Source of the DNA: JAPORK01 sp026710285
GTDB taxonomy: Bacteria; Pseudomonadota; Gammaproteobacteria; Pseudomonadales; Endozoicomonadaceae
Length of the DNA stretch: 64,000 bases
Direction: 5' to 3'
Assembly (NCBI GenBank): GCA_965201045.1
Contig: OZ241746.1
Coordinates: 5,208,001 to 5,272,000 of the forward strand
Shown here in pieces: positions 37,982 to 46,800 of this stretch (position 1 is its first letter; the number at the start of each line of letters is the position of its first letter). Position numbers and translations under genes: made by a program. The notes under the pieces were generated by a model, which saw nothing but the letters and a program-made list of their open reading frames with translations, was not told the origin of the DNA and did no database searches.

Positions 37982-38293
37982 AAAATATAACCTTTGTGAT
38001 TAATAATAAGAAACAAACTGGCGCGCTATATACTCATCACATCTGAAGATAACGAATTCAATATTTTGTGAATGGTGTCAACAGAAAGTTGTTTAATAGC
38101 AATGCCTTCATAACGGGATAACATGGTCAGCCTTATGACAACCACGTTATAAGTTATGATGATTTGCAGTAACTCAAATCTGACTTGAACAGTTACCTGT
38201 CATTTTAAAGGTATTTATCAGTTCAGGAGTGAATCTTAGGTGTAAGTCACTATATATTATCAGCTGTGGAGAATTATAAAAAATGCTGTATAA
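37982..38293. other. Spacer upstream of RHS gene 3
   Basis: It is homologous to 32147-32443 and must contain the promoter of RHS gene 3. The block at 38148-38198 (TTATAAGTTATGATGATTTG and onward) is nearly the same as 32311-32360. Each lies about 165 bases before its start codon. Confidence 0.6.
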
Positions 38294-38392
38294 CTATCTG
38301 TCTAATAAAGTTAGTTCAATATAACTGTAATTACAAACCTGCAATGCGCTGTCTATTCCATCAATATGATTATCTATATACAGACCCAATAG
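38294..38392 (-). pseudogene. 3' tail of a lost RHS gene
   Basis: On the minus strand this decodes as LGLYIDNHIDGIDSALQV, CNYSYIELTLLDR, stop. RHS protein 3 ends LSELYMGDHIDEENSTLQVYNYNYIGLTSLDR, stop. Only this last stretch of a sixth RHS gene is left. At its 5' side it fuses to an SRCR gene start. Confidence 0.8.
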
Positions 38393-38500
38393 TTAACAGA
38401 CAACAGTTTAAAATTAAGGGCGCAAAATTTAGTACGAGTTGATCATATTTATTGCCTGTTCACCCGACCATATGTGTACAATGCTTTACAATAATGTTGG
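38376..38500 (-). pseudogene. 5' remnant of a lost SRCR-protein gene
   Basis: On the minus strand it reads GNKYDQLVLNFAPLILNCC, LLTIGSVY, aligning with GNKCYQLIMNFAFLILSCC, LLMTGPVYG in the signal peptide of the intact gene (42030-42110). The similarity stops where the RHS tail begins, within CTGTATAT at 38376-38383. Confidence 0.75.
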
Positions 38501-38665
38501 CTAAGTATTCTATGGTTAAAAAAAGGAATAGTAAATTTTTTACTTACAGCATATTGTTCAGGATCGGTTAATTAACTATTGGTTATTTTTGAAGCTTCCC
38601 TGCTTTGAAGTCATAGTATACGCTGGTCTTAAATTGTAATATCTTGATTTAAAGAATATAAGAAT

Positions 38666-41600
38666 TTATAATAAGATTTCATCATCATTGTCGTCAATGC
38701 TAATGTTTTCTGTATCTTCTTCCGGGGTATCCATTAAATTTAAACGATAAACATTATTGTTATGTTTTTTATTTTTAATATATACAGTAACTATCGCAAT
38801 ACCTACTCCTACTATACTCGGTATGCTAGCAAGTACTCCAAAAATAGCGCCGTTATGATTTTTGTGTGATTTTGATTGGGAAGATGTTGGCAGTAATGTG
38901 GTGTTTTCAGCAGGTGTATCAGGTGTTACAGATGGTGCCGGCGTTTCAGATATTACAGATGGTACAGACATTTCAGGTGTTGCAGATTGTACAGGTGTTT
39001 CAGATGTTGCAGATGGTACAGGTATTTCAGGTGTTACAGATGGTGCAGGTACAAATTTCACAGGTTGTATTTCACTGCATCCACCGAGCTGAGGTATGTG
39101 GAGCGTATGAGGAACACCATTGCGGCTAAAGATTTCACCTCTGCGAATTAATTGTATTTCATCACCAACAAATGATAATTCATAATTACCGTTCTCATCA
39201 AAGAAGTTATTGGGTTTTTCCAGTCTTGACCACTTGCTATACTTTTGACCAGTTTGCATATCGTAACGAGAAAAACTTAAATAATCAGACTTTTTTGTTA
39301 CAATGTACAGAGAGTTTCCATCGGTACCTGCTGTAATAAATTGCTCATTGGGTAACTGATAAGTAACGTTAATTTCACCGATCGAATAACGTTCTTCATC
39401 ATAGTCCAGTGAGTATTTTTTGATTGTACGATCTAATTTATTATGGGTAAAGACAGAATCCTCATTGAGTAGCAATGCTTCTTCTCCAGGAAAATCATAG
39501 GTAGTGCTTTGATATGTGCCGTTATTAACATCAAGAGATAGTTCACTCAACTGGATAACAGATTCCCCGCCATTAAAATCTGAAAAACCCAGATTAGATA
39601 CATCTAAATACCTTGGACGTTTGTGTAATGATAACAAAGTATTATTAGTGATTATTTCACTTACCGGAACCGTATAAATAACCGAATCATCTTCTATATT
39701 TAGGGTAACCTGCTGTGAATCATTTAATGGAGGCTGATATAATTGTATGGTACCTGCTGCACCAGGATCACTAATATCTGTGACTCGAATCAATCCTCTG
39801 GCTTCACGACCTGTAAAATCTGTAGTAGGGAGCAGAAGTTTTACTGAAGGATAACGCTGACGACTTACCAGAAAAGTCTTATTGTCACTATTGACAACAG
39901 AGTGAAACTGTTCATTCACATAGTGGCAGGAAATATTGCATTGTTCTGATGCACACAAAAACTGATGCGCTTTTCTCCAGTCAGCTGGTTTTGTCGTATC
40001 TACGCTATTCTCTCTGGGAAATCTGTTAAAATCTTCGGAAAATATGGTAAAGTCTGCAAAGCCTGCTCTGTCCCAAAAAGCAAATGGAGCATTAGTAGTA
40101 AACCTGGGAGCATATTCTAATACCCCTGAATATAAAGCTGTATTAGTATTGTAATTTTTTTCCCTTGTACAGTATATTTCAACAACAGGTTCAGTGTAGT
40201 TATAGTCTTTTACAGAATTATAAAAACATTGTTTTTTATTGGTTTCATTATCATTACAGATTGTATTATTTATCAGAGGAGACCTGCCAGTAGAATTAAA
40301 TACATGGCTGTGCTTACCACTAGTAAAATCCAGCTGACGACAGGCTACGACGCTATCTGTATGAGAAAACCCTTTGCTACAAATAAATTCCCATTGCGAA
40401 CCATTTGTTCCTCTGGCAGGCGCATATAGCCGAAGAATACCACACTCTGTACAAGCATCGCAATCCGGAGATAAAAGAATCTCACCACTTCTTGTATAGT
40501 AGCGTATCAGAGGACCTTTTATACTTAGCTTGTTATTAACACCAGAAATTATTTTTGCTATATTGCCCGGCACATTATTTGCAGTTTTGATAAGTTCTAC
40601 TTCACCTGTATGTTCTAAATGATTATGGCTACCTGACACTTCGGTAGCAATGACTCCGGTATCTCTCTGGTTTAAAATAATTGGGAAGGGTAAGATAATA
40701 CCATAGGGTATATTATGTTTTGCGACAAATTTATTATTATTTCCTGCTATATTTCCTGTCATCGGGTGAGTATAGTAATCATCAGCCTGGTAACCAGACT
40801 GCTGTGTTTTTAGAGGCCATTGTAACGTTGCCTCTATGTGATTGGCATTTAATGTGCGTTGTGCAAGTACAGGCTGAGCATTATTGGGCACACTACCCTT
40901 TTTAACGGGTGCATTAAATCTAATCTGACTGTTGTTTAATGACTCAAAAAGAGGGACAGTATTGTTTATCGGAAACCCTTTCAGACTATGTAATCCGGTT
41001 GCAAAAGTGCCACTAAATACCCCAGGAACGACGGATGTTGTATTACTGTACCAGGGAATTTGGTTTGCATCAATATCTTCTGCGGCAACAAAATGTTGTG
41101 TATGGTTTTGGGTCATTAACTTGGAAATATTTGTATTCCCTACTAAGATGCACTGACCATCAGGCGCCAGACATCCGTTAGCCGTATCGGTTATCGGTTC
41201 TGATTTAAGGTAGGGTGGTATCGACATGGATGCTACCGAATTAACAGCCTGACTGAATAAAAGTGCATTAAACAGAAGCTTTATTGTCTGACCAGATGGC
41301 AGGTAACTGCGGCTATCCTTCCCGGTGTGATCAGGTTTATCATTTTCAGTATTGACGCTTTCATCAGGTGCTGAGCTGTCCCTAGCAATCATTACAATAT
41401 AGTGATTAGGTGCAGAATCATCCAGTTGTTCATCCATGGCATATAATTCCTTAAAATACGTCTCAGGATTTATATTTATTGAAGGATTTTTATCTTTTGT
41501 ATTCCATAGTAATTTTCTTATTGACTGACCAAAGCGCCTGAAAGATTGATAAAACTCCATGGCAACATTATTAATTGCTTCATCGGTGGTTCCGCCATCA

Positions 41601-42160
41601 TGAATATACCACTGCCCGGTATCAAAAGGAGTATTTAGTGTTTTCAGCAGTACTGCAAACTGTAGATCTCTGCTTTTTTCTTTATTCTCTAAATGTTTTA
41701 TTACCCCGCTCAGGGTGATCCTTAATAAATTTTTTCCTGTTGTTTCCAGAGGGTATTTGCTCAGAGAATAGGCAGAAATAACTTCTTTTAACCCCGGAAT
41801 AGAAGAGAAGTAAGTTTTACGAATATTGTCGCTTTCCCCTAAATGCTGATGGCTGGCTTTAAAACTAAATTCATGCAATGACTCTACCAGCATATTAGGA
41901 TCCGCCTCTTGTAATACTCTCAGTGTTTCCATGGGAGTTGTTACTAATCTGCCTAACTTCTTATCAGCCAGTATTTGTTCAGTCACAAAGGTCCATTTGT
42001 CCTGTTTGTATCCAACTGTACTCTCATATCCATATACAGGACCTGTCATTAATAGACAGCAGCTTAAAATTAAAAACGCAAAATTCATTATAAGCTGGTA
42101 ACATTTATTGCCTGGACACCTGACAATTATTTGTTTTAACAGGTAGTACAAAGACTGCAT
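38666..42160 (-). CDS. Receptor-like membrane protein with a scavenger receptor cysteine-rich (SRCR) domain
   Basis: 1164 residues. The ATG at 42160 has GGGGAAG upstream; an in-frame GTG lies six codons earlier. A signal peptide (MNFAFLILSCCLLMTGPVYG, about 25-44) is preceded by a short basic stretch. Residues 45-570 are of unknown type. Residues 571-662 form an SRCR domain: GILRLYAP, WEFIC (usual WGTVC), FSHTDSVVACRQLDF (usual WDxxDAxVVCRQLGF), LINNTICNDNETNKKQC and a final VEIYC. Residues 670-1030 look beta-rich. A stalk of degenerate ten-residue PSVTPEIPVP-type repeats (1035-1090) leads to one membrane helix (GAIFGVLASIPSIVGVGIAI, about 1104-1128), KNKK and an acidic tail ending DDNDDEILL. 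This is the plan of an animal type I receptor. SRCR domains bind microbial and host ligands in animals; the role here is unknown. Confidence 0.85.
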   Translation of the reverse strand: MQSLYYLLKQIIVRCPGNKCYQLIMNFAFLILSCCLLMTGPVYGYESTVGYKQDKWTFVTEQILADKKLGRLVTTPMETLRVLQEADPNMLVESLHEFSFKASHQHLGESDNIRKTYFSSIPGLKEVISAYSLSKYPLETTGKNLLRITLSGVIKHLENKEKSRDLQFAVLLKTLNTPFDTGQWYIHDGGTTDEAINNVAMEFYQSFRRFGQSIRKLLWNTKDKNPSININPETYFKELYAMDEQLDDSAPNHYIVMIARDSSAPDESVNTENDKPDHTGKDSRSYLPSGQTIKLLFNALLFSQAVNSVASMSIPPYLKSEPITDTANGCLAPDGQCILVGNTNISKLMTQNHTQHFVAAEDIDANQIPWYSNTTSVVPGVFSGTFATGLHSLKGFPINNTVPLFESLNNSQIRFNAPVKKGSVPNNAQPVLAQRTLNANHIEATLQWPLKTQQSGYQADDYYTHPMTGNIAGNNNKFVAKHNIPYGIILPFPIILNQRDTGVIATEVSGSHNHLEHTGEVELIKTANNVPGNIAKIISGVNNKLSIKGPLIRYYTRSGEILLSPDCDACTECGILRLYAPARGTNGSQWEFICSKGFSHTDSVVACRQLDFTSGKHSHVFNSTGRSPLINNTICNDNETNKKQCFYNSVKDYNYTEPVVEIYCTREKNYNTNTALYSGVLEYAPRFTTNAPFAFWDRAGFADFTIFSEDFNRFPRENSVDTTKPADWRKAHQFLCASEQCNISCHYVNEQFHSVVNSDNKTFLVSRQRYPSVKLLLPTTDFTGREARGLIRVTDISDPGAAGTIQLYQPPLNDSQQVTLNIEDDSVIYTVPVSEIITNNTLLSLHKRPRYLDVSNLGFSDFNGGESVIQLSELSLDVNNGTYQSTTYDFPGEEALLLNEDSVFTHNKLDRTIKKYSLDYDEERYSIGEINVTYQLPNEQFITAGTDGNSLYIVTKKSDYLSFSRYDMQTGQKYSKWSRLEKPNNFFDENGNYELSFVGDEIQLIRRGEIFSRNGVPHTLHIPQLGGCSEIQPVKFVPAPSVTPEIPVPSATSETPVQSATPEMSVPSVISETPAPSVTPDTPAENTTLLPTSSQSKSHKNHNGAIFGVLASIPSIVGVGIAIVTVYIKNKKHNNNVYRLNLMDTPEEDTENISIDDNDDEILL
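38895..39060 (-). repeat. Degenerate 30-bp tandem repeats coding the Ser/Pro/Thr stalk
   Basis: About five to six units of ten codons (P-S-V/A-T-P/S-E-I/T-P-V/A) lie just before the membrane helix. Repeats of this kind change copy number easily, and the stalk length may vary between strains. Confidence 0.7.
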
Positions 42161-42287
42161 ACTAATACTTCCCCACACTGATTTATAAAATTATCTTGTT
42201 GCCACTATAACAATGATTCTTTGCAGAAAAAATTCCATTATATTTAGCAGATACCTTTTCAAACATCAAAATATGTTAGTAATGGAT

Positions 42288-42590
42288 TATTTTTGCAGCT
42301 TTCCTGCTTTGAATTCATAGTATACGCTGGTCTTAAATTGTAATATCCTGATTTGAAGAGCATGAGAACTTATAAGGTTTCTTCATTATCACTATTGTTA
42401 TCATTAGTGCTAATGCTGTCAGTATCTTTATTGGTACTTCTAACATCATAGATATACTACTGTCTTGTATCAAAAGGAGTATTTAGTGTTTTTAGCAGTA
42501 CTGCAAACTGTGGATTTCTATTTTTTTCTTTATGTTATAAATGTTTTATTATCCTGCTCAGGGTGATCCTGAATAAATTTTTTACTTTTT
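42288..42590 (-). pseudogene. Second decayed SRCR-protein gene with a large internal deletion
   Basis: Read on the plus strand, 42288-42440 matches 38586-38735 (3' end and flank of the intact gene). The following 42448-42585 matches 41600-41735 (5' part). On the minus strand the peptide is …PFDTRQ, stop, YIYDVRSTNKDTDSIST, NDNNSDNEETL, stop, against PFDTGQWYIHD and DTENISIDDNDDEILL in the intact gene. About 2.9 kb between these parts is gone. Confidence 0.8.
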
Positions 42591-43214
42591 GTTGATAGTT
42601 ATTTGATGCATGCTATGCTAACTCTATTCGTTAGTAAAATTAATGTAGTGATATAAACTGAATTCAGGTTATCTTGCTTCTAAGAATAAAAATAAAAAAG
42701 TATAGCGTGAAATATAATAAAAATTATTCTTATTTTTGGAATGCTATCTCAAATGTAACCAACAAGCCTGTTACAGTATTCCGGACAACTAACGTATGTG
42801 TAGTAATCAGTGATGATTTGATTAAAATTTTCAAAACGACGTATGTCAATCTTAATAAAACTTAACACTATACATTTAAAAGCTTACAAACGGGTCTGAA
42901 AGGTGAAATTAGATATAACTTTCGACATTACAGAGAATACCCTTATTCCAGTGAATCATAAATTTAACTAATTGAAAGGTATGAAAATGAGTAATAAGCT
43001 TAAGATTATCATGTCGAAAAAATTCATCCTTATGGTAGTGAATGGCTATTTCCGAAATTTATCATAATCAACAGTTTGAAGATTGTTCAAATTGCTAATT
43101 TGAAAACTATTTATTGTTTATGGGGGTAAATTAAACCCCCGATAAGTCCATAGTTGCTTTGTTTTCCTGTTCAACGGTATGTGAGCAATTATTATCTTAA
43201 CATTGGAGAATAAT
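42591..43214. other. AT-rich spacer with no clear gene
   Basis: An open stretch at 42674-42865 on the plus strand encodes a Lys/Asn-rich peptide without recognisable features or a good ribosome site. I do not call it a gene. Confidence 0.35.
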
Positions 43215-43613
43215 ATGAAGAAAATATCAACAAGCTTATTTCTGATTTTTTTTGCTGGTCTTATTCATGTTTATGGTGATTATCCTCATCATGTAAGAAT
43301 ATATAGCATTAAACAGGGAGAAAATGAAATTAAAATTCAAAAGCGTGTAATTCATTACCCAAGATCGAACAACAAAACTCCAATAACTATTCAGGTTGCT
43401 AATACTAGTCGCAGTCTCCATGGAGTATATAGCATTTACGATAAAAAATTAAATCAGGAGAAAACTCTTTGTAAGATCGAAGGAAATGTAAGTTGTACAG
43501 GTACAATACCAGCTGATTATTTCAATAATCATTCAGGCTTAGAAATACGGTTCAGAATCAATGTTGTAGATGCGAGAGCTTTGGTTGGATATTACAAAAT
43601 TGTGCATTTCTAA
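43215..43613 (+). CDS. Small secreted protein
   Basis: 132 residues. The ATG at 43215 has GGAG at 43205-43208. A Sec signal peptide (MKKISTSLFLIFFAGLIHVYG, about 21 residues) precedes a mature domain of about 111 residues, probably all-beta (VRIYSIKQGENEIKIQKRVI, PITIQVANTSRSLHGVYSIY). Two cysteines in the middle (LCKIEGNVSC) may form a disulfide. The family is not recognised. It is the only plus-strand gene within the RHS/SRCR array. It stands between the decayed SRCR copy and RHS gene 4, and could be an accessory or binding partner of the array proteins. That link is only positional. Confidence 0.7.
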   Translation: MKKISTSLFLIFFAGLIHVYGDYPHHVRIYSIKQGENEIKIQKRVIHYPRSNNKTPITIQVANTSRSLHGVYSIYDKKLNQEKTLCKIEGNVSCTGTIPADYFNNHSGLEIRFRINVVDARALVGYYKIVHF

Positions 43614-43647
43614 AATTTACGTAACTTCTCAATAATCCGGGGCAGAG

Positions 43648-43857
43648 CTACCCGGGTACTGTTGTTTTTTGACGTATAATGTCAGGCAGCGAGGGAATAT
43701 TTTTTATCCCTTCTGTCAAACGATCACTAAGATATTCCCAAAATGAAATTCCAAGTTTCCGGTACGTTTTTTTCAAGCTGGCAAAGGTATCACGATACCG
43801 TCTTCCTTCATCACTGCGGGTACCGCCACTGACTTTTTTCTTTTTAATAGTGCTCAA
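43648..43857 (-). pseudogene. C-terminal fragment of an IS66-like transposase
   Basis: The 69-residue peptide VSGGTRSDEGRRYRDTFASL, KKTYRKLGISFWEYLSDRL, NIPSLPDIIRQ has the C-terminal form of IS66-type transposases. The rest is gone. Its 5' edge overlaps the last 14 bp of RHS gene 4, so the RHS copy or its tail landed in the old element, or a rearrangement joined them. Confidence 0.6.
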
Positions 43858-46800
43858 AAGGGTTTATTCCTAGATTATGGTAACTATAAACCGGAAACAT
43901 CCCGGTTAATGGATCAATATGACCTTGCAGACCCAGCTGTTGAATTGTTCCTGTTGTATATTCCAGACGCAGCCTATTATTCACAATATACCTGCCCCAA
44001 ATATAATTAGCCGGACTACTTCTTTTGCTTACCAATGTTAACACATCAGAAAATCCCTGATTAACACCTCCATTACGAATAAGCAGACTCTGCTTTGACA
44101 TCATTACAATATCGGTCAAATTACGAGGGTTATTCATCGTTTTTGGTGCTCCAAATGATTGTGTTAATATTGCGTTATAAAACTGATTATAAATACCAGA
44201 CAGGCTATCTTTATCTTCTTCTACTACTTCCGGTATGCGTAACTTCAAGCTAACCAGCACCTTAAGTGATTTCATATCTATACCAATAAAAGTATTTTTG
44301 GCACTGACATACAGGTTTTTTATATCATTATCTGCAAGAAAAGCAGGTTTTATCAGGTCGCTACTCATTGCCCAACTCCAAGCAGTTATAAGCTTAAATT
44401 CTGAAGTCATTCTCAATGCTGGTTTTGCACTAAAAAATGTTTTTGCTCTACCTATTTCTGCCCTAGGATAATCGAAAAATATCCTAAAGAAAGGAACTCT
44501 GTTGCCTACTTCTTGTGATACCTCTGCAAAATCCTCACCGACAGCAGCTTCTCCTGCTCTAAATGCTGCAGCCAGGGATCTGGCAGTATAAATACTACTC
44601 ACCACTTCAGCACCAACGTTAAGTACAGGAACAACTAATGCCAGTACTCCGGTTATAGTCGCAGCGATATTCCAACCGTTAGTGGGTTTTATTGCTGCAC
44701 CAATGGTGCTGGTTGCAACTGCGGCAGTAACGCCTGCATCAATCAATATCCCCGGTATTGCACCAAATATGCCTGCAACAGCTACCATAATACAGGATGA
44801 GATCAGAAATATCGCAGCCATACCAACTGTCCAAGTGATAGCTCTATACTTGCGACCCTCTTTTGAATCAGGAAATCCTAATGAGGTGATCTTACTCATA
44901 ATATTAAATACGGTACCTATCCATTTTGGCAGGTTACCATCAGGATCATTATTCATTATTGGGTTATTGCCACCAAAAGCGTAACCGTCACCAGCGGGAT
45001 CTTCACTGAGGAAGTAACGCTGAGCTGAACTATACGTCCTGTGCCCTGCTCCTAAAAACTGCCATCGGGTTAGCGGATCGGTGCGTGTACCATTAAACCC
45101 TTCCAGTGTCTGCTGATACAAAGGTAGTGATTTAGCTGAGTTTTTGTGCCATGTCATTCCGTATGGACTGTAAACATTGTACTGTGTGAGTGTATAAAAA
45201 GGTTTATGGTGACCATTTTTTTCTGGGTCTGTATTGTGCATAATCGTTACAATATCACCCTTATAATTCCTGCCATAAAATTCATCAAGTACGCCGTCAA
45301 CTGCTTTAGCAACACCCAGGTAGCTGATCAGATGCATTGCACCCGGATGACCGGTTTGTTCACCAAACAGGGTCTTGTTCATATACAGTAAATAACTGAT
45401 ATTGCCGGTGGGAGAGATTTCACTGACTTTTCTGCCCCCACCATCATAAGCATATTTCTTCTGTTCTCCATTTGGCGTGAGCACTGATGTGATCTGATTG
45501 AATATGTTGTACGTCACATGATTGTTTTCTCCATCAATGATCATATTACCACTGCTATCATAAGATAATTGTTTGGTTACCGGTGTCTGATTATTCCATG
45601 CAGTACTGATTTGTTGCAGACGCAAAGGTACTTTGGTATCCCCGTAAGTATAAATCATGACTTTATTTAAACTACGCTTTTGTTGTGCATCACTCAGCTG
45701 TTCTGTGACTTGCTTTATTCGGTTTAAATCATTAAACGAATAGTGCTGAGACAAGATAACCGGCGCTTCTTTTGTGTCTGCACCGGCAAATGCAGTATCT
45801 CTTGGACATAGTGGTAGTCCTGCTGATCCTGTACAGGACATGGCAACCAGATTGTTACGCTCATCATAGCGGTACTGCAGAGTGGCACTTTGATCTGCTC
45901 TACCATTTTCAATGATCCGGATAATATTGTTATCAGTATCATAAGTGTATTTTTCTTCAAAAAATCGTTGATTGTTCTGGTTATTATCAGGTTCTGTAAA
46001 GTCAATCACATCACTCTGACGTCCTAGTTTGTCATATTCAATGGTACGAATAGTGTTTTTTGTGCCTGCTGTACGGCTGCCGTAATAAATTTTCTCAGCA
46101 CGGGAAAAGCCATCATAAATGACACGGTACAGCATTTCTTCGTTACCATTTTTCATTTTATAAAAAGACTGGGTTGTTCTGCCGAATTTATCATATTTTG
46201 TTACCAGTGTATTGCCTGAGATATCCAGGGCAGAGATAACCTGACGGGCGGGATTATAGTGCCATTGTAAGTGGTAGTCCGGATAACCGTTTTTTCCAAA
46301 ACGGTTAATTTGTTGTAACCTGCCGTCATCATTATAAGTAAAAGTTGTTGTACCGGTAATATCATATTTTTTTACTGGTAAAACCACGATATGATCATAA
46401 TCAATCTGTAATATGGTTTTTCCGTCCAGCTGTTTGTGTACAGGTAGACCCAATATATTATATTGCCATGAAATAATATGTCTGCTGGGTGTCGTTTCGG
46501 TTGCAATCTGACCATCTGGCATATAAGTGAAGTGGGTCTTTTTACCATCTTCTCCTGCTTTCCACAACAATCTACCTGCTGTATCATATGCGGCAGAAGA
46601 GAGTAAATAACTTTTATTGCTGTTAACAGGGTAAGCCCATTTTTTCACCACCTGATTATTGATATTATAAATATTATGTATTCTGTCTCCGGTGGAATTA
46701 ATGATATCGGTCACACGCCCTAATGCATCATAACGTGTAGTCATTACTTTTCCGGCAGGATCGGTTACGGAGACGGGTCTTCCATAACGGTCCCAGGTTG

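Noticed and set aside
42674..42865. 63-codon plus-strand gene upstream of the small secreted protein
   Set aside because: No ribosome site, biased to Lys, Asn and Ile as expected from AT-rich DNA, and no related copy.
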